Below, one piece after another: positions 53,442 through 64,000 of a stretch of 64,000 nt of DNA. The stretch lies in the NCBI GenBank assembly GCA_020632755.1, contig JACKEY010000008.1:62001-126000 (forward strand), given 5' to 3'. The notes below the pieces were generated by a model. The model saw only the letters and a program-made list of their open reading frames with translations. It was not told the origin of the DNA and made no database searches. The translations under genes were made by a program, and so were the position numbers. Every line of letters starts with the position of its first letter. Positions within the stretch are counted from its first letter, which is position 1. Source of the DNA: Alphaproteobacteria bacterium (GTDB lineage: Bacteria > Myxococcota_A > UBA796 > UBA2385).

Positions 53442-55414
53442 CAGCCGTTCCCCGAGATCGTCGGGTTCCCGACGATGTTCTCGAGTCCAATCATGTCGAT
53501 CAATGCCCAGGCCTGATCGTTCGAGAACCCGTCGTTCCACTTGATCGTGACGTCACCGCCAATCCACTCGATGTCCCACAGCGCAGACAAGCTCGGGACC
53601 GTGTCGTTGCCCTCGAGCACGAGCGAGTCCCCGATCTCCCTCAGTCCCGAGAGGCCACCGAGTGCCTCCAGGGACTCGTTGTTCCGTACCCTCACGCTGC
53701 CATCGACAGACCTCAGCGAGGTCAGGTCGAGCTCCCTGAGTTCGTCACAGGACGCCACCTCGACGCTCCCGCCAACGTACTCCAGGTGAGCCATCGACAG
53801 GCTCTCCACATCGTCCATGGCGAGGTTGAGGGTCCCGGACACCGAGGTGAGCGCGTCCATCCTGAGCTCGACCAGCCGATCCCCCTGAATCGTCAGATCG
53901 CCACCGACGGCCTGCATGGCCCCCAGATCGAGGTCGGCCATGAACGCGCCGGTGAACCCCACAGAGCCGGCCACGTCGACCAGGGCCGGAAACTCCGCCC
54001 AACCGAGGTAGAGCGACGGAACCTGCAGGTCGCCACCAATCCGGGTGAGCGCCGGGGCAGCGACCCCGTCGGGCTGGCTGCTCGTCGTCACTTCGAAGGT
54101 CCCCCCGACCTCCCGCAGACGCGAGAACTCGATGTCCGCGTCCAGCTGGCCATCCAGCTCCAGATCGCCGCCGATCTCCTCGATGGTCTCGAGCAGGCTC
54201 AGATCGTCCAGCGTCCACAGATCGCTGAGCCGGAGCCCCTCGTCGAAGACCGGGTCGATCCCCGCGAGGAAGTCCAGTCGGGTGATCTGGTACATGTCAT
54301 CGATCTCCAATCCGCCGACATGCGACAGCCCCGACAGACGGTCCAGATCGTTCACGACAAGCGAGACGAGGTGCAGGGTCCCGCTGATGTCGACCAGGGT
54401 CTCCAGCCCCTCGAGCGACTGCAGGATGTCCAGGTGTCCGAGGTAGACCGGGCCGTCGACGGTCTCGAGCCCGCCAAAGGCCTCGATCGACGCAAGCAGC
54501 GGAAGATCGTCGAGGACCACGGTGTCGAGGGTCGAGGCCAGGCCATGGAGTCTGCTGATGTCGGTCAGTGCCTGGTTCCCGACGAGCTCGACACCGCCGT
54601 AGCCTTCCAGGGCCGACAACCCGTCCAGGCTCGTGACGCGGTCGAGACCAGAGATGGCCAGGGTCCGATCGATGGATCGCAGCGACGACAGCCCGTCGAG
54701 TGAGTCCAGGTCCTGGAGGCCAGAGAGACGAAGCTCGCCGACACCCTGTACGGCGCCGAAGCCCGTCAGATCACCGAGCCGGGGCAGCTCCGCAACTTCG
54801 AGCGTACCCTCGACCTCCACGAGCGCAGGGAACGAAACCGTGCCGATGCTGGTGGGGCCGACCAACGACAGATCGCCGTGCACGTGAGCAAGCGCGTCGA
54901 AGCCGTCGACGGTGTCCGCGTCGTTTCCCACCGGAAGCCACAGCCCCCCCGCCTCCTCCAAGGAAGGCAGCTCCAGCCCGAACAGCGCGTCCCCGTCGGA
55001 CAGCTCCACCACCCCCCCCACTTCTCTGAGCGCCGGAGCGGAGAGGGTGGTGAGCGCGGTGGCCCCGTCGAGCTCCAGGGCACCCCCGATCCAGCTCAGC
55101 TGGTCCAGCGCGACGACTTCGAGCGTCGGTGAGCTGATGACCAGATCGCCGTGCACAGCGTCCAGGCAGGCCAGCTCTTCGAGCACGCCCAGCTGGGTGC
55201 CGGCCAGCTCGAGGCGTCCTCCCACCTCGGAGTAGCTCTCGCAGAAGGCTGCGGCCCCCTCGGCAGAGACCAGCGTCAGGTCGCCGGGGAGCACCGTCCC
55301 GGCCGCGCCGATGTCGTCGGTTCCTGACGTCGGCACCGCAGGCAATGTGGGGTCGACGCCTGGACCACCCGCAGCACAGGCGGCCAACAACGCGAAGGGG
55401 GTGAGGGCAGTCAT
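53441..55414 (-). CDS. leucine-rich solenoid lipoprotein, second gene of operon
   Basis: 657 residues. Lipobox LLAAC then AAGGPGVDPT. The same plan as its neighbours: a cap with AAFCESYSEVGGRLEL and EELACLDAVHGDLVI, then about 24 L-domain-like units (LPSLEEAGGLWLPVGND, SLRSIDRTLAISGLDRV, LEYVGGSVEVASCDELREL). The solenoid ends GLENIVGNPTISGNG. Start ATGA-overlaps the stop of the first gene. Function inferred only as binding or adhesion at the cell surface. Confidence 0.85.
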   Translation of the reverse strand: MTALTPFALLAACAAGGPGVDPTLPAVPTSGTDDIGAAGTVLPGDLTLVSAEGAAAFCESYSEVGGRLELAGTQLGVLEELACLDAVHGDLVISSPTLEVVALDQLSWIGGALELDGATALTTLSAPALREVGGVVELSDGDALFGLELPSLEEAGGLWLPVGNDADTVDGFDALAHVHGDLSLVGPTSIGTVSFPALVEVEGTLEVAELPRLGDLTGFGAVQGVGELRLSGLQDLDSLDGLSSLRSIDRTLAISGLDRVTSLDGLSALEGYGGVELVGNQALTDISRLHGLASTLDTVVLDDLPLLASIEAFGGLETVDGPVYLGHLDILQSLEGLETLVDISGTLHLVSLVVNDLDRLSGLSHVGGLEIDDMYQITRLDFLAGIDPVFDEGLRLSDLWTLDDLSLLETIEEIGGDLELDGQLDADIEFSRLREVGGTFEVTTSSQPDGVAAPALTRIGGDLQVPSLYLGWAEFPALVDVAGSVGFTGAFMADLDLGAMQAVGGDLTIQGDRLVELRMDALTSVSGTLNLAMDDVESLSMAHLEYVGGSVEVASCDELRELDLTSLRSVDGSVRVRNNESLEALGGLSGLREIGDSLVLEGNDTVPSLSALWDIEWIGGDVTIKWNDGFSNDQAWALIDMIGLENIVGNPTISGNG

Positions 55415-56916
55415 TCCGCGTTGTCCTCTGCCGTGATGGAACCCTCGACCACATCCTCGCCGAGTGCTTCCAGCAGGAGGTCGACGCCGTAGGGCGTGAG
55501 CGCACGGTTGTCCGTGATGGTCAGATCGCCGGTGACACGCTCGAGCGAAGCCAGCTCGACGACGTCGAACAGTTCATCGTTCTCGACGATGTTCAGATCG
55601 CCCTCGACGTGGCGCAACGCCTCGAGCCCGGACAGGTCGACCAGCACGTCCATGTCCTCGATCGTCAGCCCGCCGACGGACTCCAACGATGCCAGCCCCG
55701 TCAGATCGGCCACGACCCGACAGGTGTCCAAGCGGACCGGCCCAGCAACCGATCGAAGCTCGGCGAGCGCCCCCAGGCTGGACAGTCGGGGCAACGCGAC
55801 CAGGGACACGGAACCGTCGACCGTCTCGACATCTTCGAGCCAGTCGAGGTCGGCCAGTTCTCGGCATCGCTCGACCGCGACGTCGGTCGGATGGTCGGTA
55901 CGCCCCCGCAAGGCGGAAGCACTGGCGAGGCGCTGCAAGTCGATCAGCTGAACCCCACGCCAGCATCGAAGATCGGCGAGCCCGTCCAGGTCGACCAGGT
56001 CGTCGAGCGCCTCGAGGCGGAGGGTGCCGTCGACCATCTGGAGGGCAGGCAGACGAAGCGAAGCCAGCTCACCGTCCTCGATCTCGAGGCCCCCCACCCA
56101 TTCCAGTGCGTCCAGCTCGAGGGTCGAGAGCGCCGACAGGCCGGACACCTGAAAGGGCCCGACGACCGTACGCAGGGCCGGAAACGACAGTGTGTCCGTG
56201 GAGGCCGGGCCCGTCACCACCACCGAAGCTCCGACATAGGCGAGCGTTGGAGGTCCCGCCGCCAGTTCGAGGCCGGACAGGCCAGACAGATCGACGCGAC
56301 CGCCGACCCGGAGCAGGCGCGGGAGAGCAGTGTCCACCCTCGTCAGGCTCGGCAGTCCGTCGAGCTCCAGGTGTCCACCGATCTGTTCGAGCGCTGGGAG
56401 TTCCAGCTCGGTGAGCTGGTCCGCGCCGACGATGGACAGGTCGCCATCCACCACACGCAACGACGGGAGCGAAAGCCTGGCGAGGGCGGGGGAATCGATC
56501 CGAAGGCTGCCCTGCACCACCTTCAGGCATGACAAACCATCGAGATCCCCGACCTGTGGCACCCCGACGATCAACGAGCCGAACACTGCGTCGTAGTCGT
56601 CGCAGAAGGCGTCGAGCTGAGACGAGGTGCTGATGCGGAGATCGCCGATCGAAGGAGTCAGTGCCGACGGCTCCGAGCCGCTGCCGGGATCCCAGGGCAC
56701 GGTGTCGCCGCAGTCGTACGGTGGGAAGGACGTGGTCCCGGTCTCACCGGAGTCGCCACCGCCAGAGTCGGTCGAGCCCGAGTCGCTCGGGCCGGTGTCC
56801 GTCTCGCTCGTGCCGGTGTCGTCGCCGCCGTCGGTGTCGCCGTCCTCGACCACACCGCCACCGTCCTTGTCCCCGCAAGCGATGAGGGTCAGCAACATGA
56901 CGAGAGTGCAACGCAT
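55411..56916 (-). CDS. leucine-rich solenoid lipoprotein, first gene of operon
   Basis: 501 residues. Lipobox LIAC then GDKDGGGVVED and a Gly/Asp/Thr/Ser-rich linker to about residue 65, so this copy alone of the three carries the CGDK signature and a long spacer. Cap: LDAFCDDYDAVFGSLIVG and DLDGLSCLKVVQGSLRI. About 17 L-domain-like units follow (LRVVDGDLSIVGADQLTELE, LEWVGGLEIEDGELASLRL). TAGTAT (56963-56958, minus strand) stands 41 bases upstream and should drive all three genes. Confidence 0.87.
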   Translation of the reverse strand: MRCTLVMLLTLIACGDKDGGGVVEDGDTDGGDDTGTSETDTGPSDSGSTDSGGGDSGETGTTSFPPYDCGDTVPWDPGSGSEPSALTPSIGDLRISTSSQLDAFCDDYDAVFGSLIVGVPQVGDLDGLSCLKVVQGSLRIDSPALARLSLPSLRVVDGDLSIVGADQLTELELPALEQIGGHLELDGLPSLTRVDTALPRLLRVGGRVDLSGLSGLELAAGPPTLAYVGASVVVTGPASTDTLSFPALRTVVGPFQVSGLSALSTLELDALEWVGGLEIEDGELASLRLPALQMVDGTLRLEALDDLVDLDGLADLRCWRGVQLIDLQRLASASALRGRTDHPTDVAVERCRELADLDWLEDVETVDGSVSLVALPRLSSLGALAELRSVAGPVRLDTCRVVADLTGLASLESVGGLTIEDMDVLVDLSGLEALRHVEGDLNIVENDELFDVVELASLERVTGDLTITDNRALTPYGVDLLLEALGEDVVEGSITAEDNAE

Positions 56917-56951
56917 GGGTACCGGCAGACGGCGGGTGGGACTCCGCCGAG

Positions 56952-57653
56952 GTGGCCATACTACGCGATGCAGATCACAGCCCCGCACCGAGTCCCCCCA
57001 TCCCCACCCACTGCCTCTCCCCCGACGTCTACGTCCACGCCCTCGGCCGCGTGTGGTGCGAGCCGACGACCTTCGCCACCGACCTGCTCCTCGCCTTGCT
57101 GCTGGCCGTGCTCGCGGCCCGCGCGCGCCCGGACGGGAACGGGGGCGGCCGGGCCTACTTCGCGCTGCTCTCCGTGGCCTTCTTGGTCGGCGGCCTGCGC
57201 CACCTGCTGCACCACGAGCTGCTCGCGCTCGTGCCGGCGCTGAGTCGCGTGCAGAACGTGGCGAGCTCGCTGTCGCTCGGGCTGCTCGGGCCGGTCCTGG
57301 CGCTCGGGCGGGACGGACGGGAGCGACGGGTCGTGGCGGTTGCCTGGGGCCTGCTGGCGGCGGGCTTCGTGGTCGCGCACCTGGTGTCGGGGGCCTTCTG
57401 GCTGACCATCGCCCACCAGAGCATCGCGCAGCTGGCTGCGGTCGCGGTGGTGGTCGCCACGGGCCGGGCGCAGGACTACCGCTGGTTCCTGGGGTCCATC
57501 GGGCTCGGGCTGGTCTGCGCGGTCCTGTTCGCCACGAAGGCGGCCCCCCACCCGTGGTTCAACCACAACGACCTGGCCCACCTGATCATGCTGCCGGCCT
57601 TCTGGCTGATGGGGGCGCAGCTGGCGCGGGTGAGGACGGGTGGATCGGCTTAG
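56952..57653 (+). CDS. seven-TM membrane protein, DUF6962-like
   Basis: 233 residues from the first in-frame start (GTG 56952). The true start may be later: homologue-like sequence begins only at VWCEPTTFATDLLLALLLA, whose GTG is at 57051. Seven membrane segments. RHLLHHELLAL and WFNHNDLAHLIMLPAFWLMG carry conserved His/Asn/Asp, as in DUF6962 and, more distantly, the CREST hydrolases with membrane-embedded metal. No activity assigned. It diverges from the solenoid-lipoprotein operon and ends nine bases before fadH. Confidence 0.7.
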   Translation: MAILRDADHSPAPSPPIPTHCLSPDVYVHALGRVWCEPTTFATDLLLALLLAVLAARARPDGNGGGRAYFALLSVAFLVGGLRHLLHHELLALVPALSRVQNVASSLSLGLLGPVLALGRDGRERRVVAVAWGLLAAGFVVAHLVSGAFWLTIAHQSIAQLAAVAVVVATGRAQDYRWFLGSIGLGLVCAVLFATKAAPHPWFNHNDLAHLIMLPAFWLMGAQLARVRTGGSA

Positions 57654-57663
57654 ACCCCCGCCA
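57651..57663 (+). promoter_or_regulatory. -10-like box for a leaderless transcript
   Basis: TAGACC (57651-57656), exactly six bases before the ATG at 57663. It includes the stop codon of the preceding gene, so chance cannot be excluded. No ribosome site. Confidence 0.35.
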
Positions 57664-59711
57664 TGTCCCCGTACAAGCACCTGCTGTCCCCCCTCGACCT
57701 GGGCCACACGACCCTCAAGAACCGCGTGCTCATGGGCTCGATGCACGTGGGGCTGGAAGAGGAGCGGGGACCCTTCGAGAAGCTGTCCGCCTACTTCGCC
57801 CGCCGGGCCGAAGGCGGCGTGGGGCTCATCGTCACGGGCGGCATCGCGCCGAACCGGGCGGGGCAGCTCAAGCCCTTCGCCGCGACCCTGAAGTCGTCGC
57901 GCGAGGCCCGTCGCCACCGGCACATCACCGACGCCGTGCACGCCCACGACGGCAAGATCGCCCTGCAGATCCTGCACGCCGGCCGCTACGGCTACACCCC
58001 CTGGCAGGTCGCGCCGAGCCGGGTCCAGGCGCCGATCAACCCCTTCAAGCCCTGGCCGCTGACGAAGCGCGGCGTGCGCAGCACCATCGACGACTTCGTG
58101 CGCTGCGCGGCCCTGGCCCGCGAGGGCGGCTACGACGGCGTCGAGGTGATGGGCAGCGAGGGCTACCTGATCAACCAGTTCATCGTGCGCCACACCAACC
58201 AGCGCAGCGACGAGTGGGGCGGCAGCTACGAGCACCGCATCCGGTTCCCGACGGCCATCGTCGAGGGCATCCGCAAGGAGTGCGGCCCGGACTTCATCAT
58301 CGTCTACCGCCTGTCGATGCTGGACCTGGTCCCCGACGGCAGCAGCTGGCCCGAGGTGCTGCAGCTGGCCCAGGCCATCGAGCAGGCCGGCGCCAGCATC
58401 ATCAACACGGGCATCGGCTGGCACGAGGCCCGGGTGCCGACCATCGCGACCAGCGTGCCGCGGGCGGCCTTCACGTGGGTCACGAAGCGCCTGCGCGACA
58501 GCGGCGTGGTGACCATCCCGCTGTGCACCAGCAACCGGATCAACACGCCGGAAGTGGCCGAAGAGGTGCTGGCGAGCGGCGCCGCCGACATGGTCAGCAT
58601 GGCCCGCCCCCTGCTGGCCGACCCCGACTTCGTGAACAAGGCGGCCGCCGGTCGCGCGGCCGACATCAACACCTGCATCGCCTGCAACCAGGCCTGCCTG
58701 GACCACGTCTTCGAGAACAAGCGCGCCAGCTGCCTGGTCAACCCGATGGCCTGCCACGAGACCGAGCTGACGGTGAAGCCCGCCACGGCCCACAAGCGCG
58801 TCGCCGTGGTCGGCGCGGGACCGGGGGGCATGGCCGCCGCCGCGACCGCCGCCGAGCGCGGCCACCGCGTCGTGCTGTTCGACCAGGCCGAGCGGCTGGG
58901 CGGCCAGTTCAACATGGCCAAGCGCATCCCCGGCAAAGAAGAGTTCGTCGAGACCCTGCGCTACTTCGACCAGCGCCTGCGGGCCGCCGGGGTCGAGCTG
59001 CGCCTGGGCACCCGCTTCGAGGCCGCCGACGCCCAGGGCTTCGACCACGTCGTCGTCGCGACCGGCGTCGTGCCGCGCACGCCGCAGATCCCCGGCATCG
59101 AGCACCCCAAGGTCCTGTCCTACGTCGACGTGCTGGCCGGCGACGTGCCGGTCGGCGACAAGGTCGCGCTCATCGGGGCCGGCGGCATCGGCTTCGACGT
59201 GGCCGAGTTCCTGGCCGAGCCCAAGAAGGACCCCAGCGTACACCCCGACCTGGCGCAGTTCATGGCCGAGTGGGGCGTCGACCTGGGCGGCTGGGGCGCC
59301 GACCGCGACGGCGGCGCCCGCGGCGGCCTGACCGAAGCGTCCGACCCGCACAGCATCCGCGAGCTGTGGCTCTGCCAGCGCAGCCGGTCCAAGCACGGCC
59401 GGGGCCTCGGCAAGACCACCGGCTGGATCCACCGCGCGAGCCTGAAGAAGCGCGGCGTGCACATGCTCGGCGGCGTGACCTACCTGCGCATCGACGACGA
59501 GGGCCTGCACATCGAGGTCGACGGGGCGCGCCAGTGCCTGCCGGTCGACCACGTGGTGCTCTGCGCCGGCCAGCTCTCCGACGACCGCCTGGTCGCCCCG
59601 CTCGAAGCCGCCGGCGTCGCCCACTCGGTCATCGGCGGCGCCGCAGAAGCCTCCGAGCTCGACGCCAAGCGGGCCATCGCCCAGGGCACCCGCGTGGCGG
59701 CCGCGCTCTGA
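57663..59711 (+). CDS. fadH: NADPH-dependent 2,4-dienoyl-CoA reductase
   Basis: 682 residues, family length. N-terminal FMN TIM-barrel of the old yellow enzyme type (1-335; ILHAGRYGY, GYDGVEVMGSEGYLINQF). A 4Fe-4S site has Cys338, Cys341, Cys345 and Cys357 (CIACNQAC...ASC). FAD/NAD(P) domains follow with VAVVGAGPGGMAAA (about 380) and ALIGAGGIGFDVAEF. It reduces 2,4-dienoyl-CoA during breakdown of unsaturated fatty acids. No other beta-oxidation gene lies in the window. Confidence 0.95.
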   Translation: MSPYKHLLSPLDLGHTTLKNRVLMGSMHVGLEEERGPFEKLSAYFARRAEGGVGLIVTGGIAPNRAGQLKPFAATLKSSREARRHRHITDAVHAHDGKIALQILHAGRYGYTPWQVAPSRVQAPINPFKPWPLTKRGVRSTIDDFVRCAALAREGGYDGVEVMGSEGYLINQFIVRHTNQRSDEWGGSYEHRIRFPTAIVEGIRKECGPDFIIVYRLSMLDLVPDGSSWPEVLQLAQAIEQAGASIINTGIGWHEARVPTIATSVPRAAFTWVTKRLRDSGVVTIPLCTSNRINTPEVAEEVLASGAADMVSMARPLLADPDFVNKAAAGRAADINTCIACNQACLDHVFENKRASCLVNPMACHETELTVKPATAHKRVAVVGAGPGGMAAAATAAERGHRVVLFDQAERLGGQFNMAKRIPGKEEFVETLRYFDQRLRAAGVELRLGTRFEAADAQGFDHVVVATGVVPRTPQIPGIEHPKVLSYVDVLAGDVPVGDKVALIGAGGIGFDVAEFLAEPKKDPSVHPDLAQFMAEWGVDLGGWGADRDGGARGGLTEASDPHSIRELWLCQRSRSKHGRGLGKTTGWIHRASLKKRGVHMLGGVTYLRIDDEGLHIEVDGARQCLPVDHVVLCAGQLSDDRLVAPLEAAGVAHSVIGGAAEASELDAKRAIAQGTRVAAAL

Positions 59712-59775
59712 GCGCCTCGCTCCAGCCGCCGCCCTCCTCCTCCTCCGCATCCCTCCTCCTCCCCCGGACCCCACC

Positions 59776-60108
59776 ATGTCCCTCACCGGCCCCCAGAAGC
59801 GCATGCTGCGCGGCCTGGCCCACCACCTCGACCCGGTCGTCCTCGTCGGCCAGGACCGCGTGACCCCCGGCATCATCCGCGAGGTCGCGCGCGCCCTGCA
59901 CCACCACGAGCTGGTCAAGATCAAGCTCATCGACAGCGACAAGGAAGAGGTCACCGAAGCCCTCGACCAGCTGCTCGAGGCCGTCTCGGCGGAACACGTG
60001 CAGACCATCGGCCACATGGTCGTGCTCTGGCGGCGCAACGAAGACGAGCCCAAGGTGCAGAAGCTGCCGGGCGAGAAGCTCAAGCCCCGCGGACAGCGCA
60101 AGCGCTGA
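59776..60108 (+). CDS. yhbY: YhbY family CRM-domain RNA-binding protein
   Basis: 110 residues. One CRM domain: LTGPQKRMLRGLAHHLDPVV, VGQDRVTPGIIREVARAL, ELVKIKL, then GHMVVLWRRN. The family binds pre-50S ribosomal particles. The basic tail (KLKPRGQRKR) fits rRNA contact. It lies 64 bases after fadH in a C/T-rich gap. Confidence 0.94.
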   Translation: MSLTGPQKRMLRGLAHHLDPVVLVGQDRVTPGIIREVARALHHHELVKIKLIDSDKEEVTEALDQLLEAVSAEHVQTIGHMVVLWRRNEDEPKVQKLPGEKLKPRGQRKR

Positions 60109-60123
60109 GCGCCGGCCGCGGGG

Positions 60124-61134
60124 TCAATCGCTGCGGTGGGCGTCGAACCAGTCCAGCAGCACGTCGTTGCCCCAGTCGCGGGGGACGCGGCCGATGGTGC
60201 GCTCGCGCAGGTACTGGTAGCCGTCGGGCCAGGCGTGGCCGCCGCCCACGATGCGCAGGTGCGAGAGCTCGACGGCGCAGTCGTCGAAGTCCCAGCGCTC
60301 GGTCTTGGTGCCGTCGCCCTCGGTGTCGGGGAGCGAGGACACGCTGTGGCCGCTGCTGCAGCCCAGCAGGGCCGCCCACTCGTCGAGGGTGCGCTCGACC
60401 GAGACATGCTCGAGCCCCTTCTGGCCGGTCGGGCAGTCGGGGGCGCCGCCGTCGTAGCGCCAGCAGGGGTCTTCGGTGCCGTGGATGTGCAGCAGGGGGA
60501 CCGGGTCGGTCGGGGCGCAGCTGTCGCTGGTGGTGAGCTGCATGGCGCCGGCGATCGGCGCGACCGCGGTGAGCCGCTCGGACCGCTCGCAGGCCAGCCG
60601 GTGGGTCATCGCGCCACCGTTGGACAGGCCGGTCAGGAAGACGTCGCCCACGGCCACCCGGCCCTCGAGGTCGTCGAGCAATCCGTCGAAGTAGGCGACG
60701 TCGTCGATGCCTTCTTCGCAGGCGCGGCCCGACGCGCAGCGCCACTGGCCGACGCCGCCGCCGGCGTTCCAGGTGCGCACATCCGGCGCGAGCTTGCTGC
60801 CGGTGCCGCTCGGCAGGACCAGGGCGTAGCCGCGGGCCAGGGCGACGGCGTGCAGGCAGCCGGGGTCGTCCCGCTGGCCGGTGGCGCAGGTGGTCTGGGC
60901 CGCGTTGCGCTTGTTGCCGCCGCCGCCGTGCAGGGCGACCAGCACGGGCACGGGGGTCTCGCCGTCGTAGTCGTCGGGCAGCAGCAGGTCGTAGGGCCGG
61001 TGCTCGAAGCCGGGCACGTCGCAGGTGACCTGGTCGCCGGCGCCCGGTGCGGCGGCGCACGGCCCGGTGTCGAAGAAGGACGCCGGGGCACAGCCAACGA
61101 GCAGGCAGGAAACAAGCGGGAAGATCGAGCGCAT
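60124..61134 (-). CDS. secreted esterase lipoprotein of PHB-depolymerase/feruloyl-esterase type
   Basis: 336 residues. Signal with lipobox CLLVGC. Alpha/beta-hydrolase of the LpqC type: oxyanion region ALHGGGGNK, nucleophile GLSNGG, acid in HIHGTEDPCW, base in GGGHAWPDG. All three catalytic residues are present. Extra Cys pairs indicate disulphides outside the cytoplasm. Substrate may be a feruloyl or acetyl ester or a short polyester. I took the ATG at 61134 because it begins the signal peptide. Confidence 0.88.
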   Translation of the reverse strand: MRSIFPLVSCLLVGCAPASFFDTGPCAAAPGAGDQVTCDVPGFEHRPYDLLLPDDYDGETPVPVLVALHGGGGNKRNAAQTTCATGQRDDPGCLHAVALARGYALVLPSGTGSKLAPDVRTWNAGGGVGQWRCASGRACEEGIDDVAYFDGLLDDLEGRVAVGDVFLTGLSNGGAMTHRLACERSERLTAVAPIAGAMQLTTSDSCAPTDPVPLLHIHGTEDPCWRYDGGAPDCPTGQKGLEHVSVERTLDEWAALLGCSSGHSVSSLPDTEGDGTKTERWDFDDCAVELSHLRIVGGGHAWPDGYQYLRERTIGRVPRDWGNDVLLDWFDAHRSD

Positions 61135-61167
61135 GCCCCGATGATGCCAGAAGGGCCGTGGCCATTC

Positions 61168-61186
61168 CCTGTCGCAGCCTGTCGCA
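61168..61186. repeat. 9-base direct repeat with 10-base period
   Basis: CCTGTCGCA at 61168-61176 and 61178-61186, one helical turn apart, in the gap between the divergent esterase and matrixin-partner genes. A possible tandem regulator site. Confidence 0.4.
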
Positions 61187-61239
61187 CCCCGCGCCGCGCC
61201 GCGGGCGGCTCCGCTACCCTCGGGGGACCGGGAGGAAGC

Positions 61240-61688
61240 TTGCCCCTGTCGTCCGTGCTGATCGCTGCCGCGCTGAGCCATCCCGCAGCCGCCCTGCGGG
61301 CTCCCGCCCAGCCCGAGACGCTCTGCCGGGCCGCCGAGCTGGTCGTGATCGCCGAGGTCAGCGGCCAGGAGGCGCAGTGGAGCGACGGCCCGCTCGGCGG
61401 CATCGAGACCCTGTCGGATCTCGCGGTGATCGAGACGCTGTATGGCCAGCTGCCCGCCGACCCGCGGGTGCGCAGCCGGGGCGGACGGCTCGACGGCCTG
61501 GTGCAGCAGGTCGAGGACCAGCCGGAGCTGCAGGTCGACCAGCGCTACCTGTTGCTGCTGGTCTCGACCGAGCAGGGCCTGCTGCAGGTGGTCGGCGGCC
61601 CCGACGGCATGGTGCCCATCGCGACGGGACCCGCCACGCCGGGCCTGTCGCGCGACGCGGCCGTCGCCCTGCTGGCCGGGTGTCGCGG

Positions 61689-61692
<4 letters not shown>
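61240..61692 (+). CDS. small secreted protein coupled to the matrixin
   Basis: 150 residues. TTG start at 61240, chosen because GGGAGGAAGC lies just before it; an in-frame GTG at 61255 is the alternative. Signal peptide to about Ala-19. The mature part (LCRAAELVVIAEVSGQEAQW, GGIETLSDLAVIETLYG, VDQRYLLLLVSTEQGLLQVV) is a small beta domain of the kind often encoded beside secreted matrixins in related genomes (recollection, not searched). TACCCT (61215-61220) lies 19 bases upstream. The stop overlaps the matrixin start (ATGA), suggesting an inhibitor, chaperone or partner. Confidence 0.7.
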
Positions 61693-63431
<1,739 letters not shown>

Positions 63432-64000
63432 CGGCTTCCAGCGCGGGTCCCGCCAGCCCGGCGGACCGTGCAGGAAGCGGAAGGTCACGTTGATGCGCTC
63501 GTCGGTGACCTCGGCCATCTTCGGCACGCTGTGGCGCCACTTGCGCTGCATGGCGCCGCCCATCACCAGCAGGCTGCCGGGCCGCAGGCGCAGCGTGCGC
63601 CGGCGCTTGCGCTTGACCTTCCACTCCAGCATGAACTTGCGGGGCGCCCCCAGCGACACGGCGGCGATCACGGGGAACTGGCCGAGCTCGGGCTCGTTGT
63701 CGGCGTGCATCGCCATGTGGTCGCGGCCGTCCCGGTACCGGTTGACGACCGCGTGGTTGAGCGGCTCGCCGACGGCCTCCTGCACCCGCTCCCACAGGGC
63801 GGACAGCGTCGGGGTGGGCGCACGCGGCGGCAGGGTCTGCCCGCTGTAGCGATAGGGCAGCTCGCCGGCCCAGCCGACCAGCCGCGGCTGCAGGATCTCC
63901 TGGCCGAAAGCGACGACGGGCCGCTCCTCCCAGGTCAGCTCGGCCAGCAGCGCCTGCATCAGCCCGTCGGCCTCTGCCTCGGACAGCCACTCCTGGTCCA

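Noticed and set aside
56961..60407. A 1148-codon minus-strand frame across the 7-TM, fadH and yhbY genes
   Set aside because: Antisense to three recognisable genes, with no motif of its own.

Overview
The window is 64 kb of very GC-rich (about 70% or more by eye), densely coded bacterial chromosome. The best guess is a Myxococcota (former deltaproteobacterial) genome. The reasons are the many secreted lipoproteins with Asp/Thr/Gly-rich linkers, two proteins with MopE-type metal-binding modules fused to beta-helices, a LytM peptidase ending in a MYXO-CTERM-like tail (Cys-Gly-Cys, hydrophobic stretch, Arg cluster), and a eukaryote-type Ser/Thr kinase. Two purine-synthesis genes (purB, purL), a 2,4-dienoyl-CoA reductase (fadH), a DEAD-box helicase and a yhbY homologue show it is chromosomal backbone. 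I see no rRNA, tRNA, CRISPR array, transposase, phage gene or attachment site. No gap between genes exceeds 300 bases.

Layout. 1-6195: a TetR gene cut by the left edge, divergent from a membrane gene over a palindromic operator; unknown secreted and TPR-like proteins; purB; a small membrane protein. 6365-11967: an alpha-2-macroglobulin-like protein split over two overlapping genes. 12001-15094: a GreA-like protein, a second TetR, an unknown protein, and divergently a GAF/sigma-54 activator. 15269-20118: lipoproteins, including a PQQ-type propeller and a MopE/beta-helix protein. 20126-25373: a strong promoter inside an inverted repeat, two unknown genes, an acyltransferase/zinc-ribbon fusion, a DUF805/SRPBCC membrane protein, a lipoprotein and a 2Fe-2S ferredoxin. 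25419-30234 (minus): a second MopE/beta-helix lipoprotein and a coupled trio (tail-anchored protein, VOC protein, vWA lipoprotein). 30391-38676 (plus): DEAD-box helicase, RRM protein with a structured leader, sulfotransferase, subtilase lipoprotein, serine hydrolase, and a cytosine deaminase of fungal type. 38686-43787 (minus): purL coupled to a LytM peptidase. 43911-51410: Asp-rich lipoprotein, Ser/Thr kinase, DUF5722-like lipoprotein, YHYH pair, DUF5995 and an unknown gene. 51420-56916 (minus): three overlapping genes for paralogous leucine-rich solenoid lipoproteins. 56952-64000: 7-TM protein, fadH, yhbY, esterase lipoprotein, a matrixin with a small secreted partner, and an AlkB gene cut by the right edge.

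Three features run through the window. First, about 16 of 52 genes encode lipoproteins, and five carry the same Cys-Gly-Asp-Lys sequence at the lipidated cysteine with a sixth close to it, followed by acidic linkers. This may be a localisation signal. Second, many genes have a TANNNT -10-like box exactly six bases before the start codon, which suggests abundant leaderless transcription. Third, genes are tightly coupled, with many ATGA, GTGA or TGATG overlaps.

The most likely undescribed systems are the three-gene solenoid lipoprotein operon, the CGDK lipoprotein class and the leaderless promoter class. All functions are inferred by reading translations; no database search was run.
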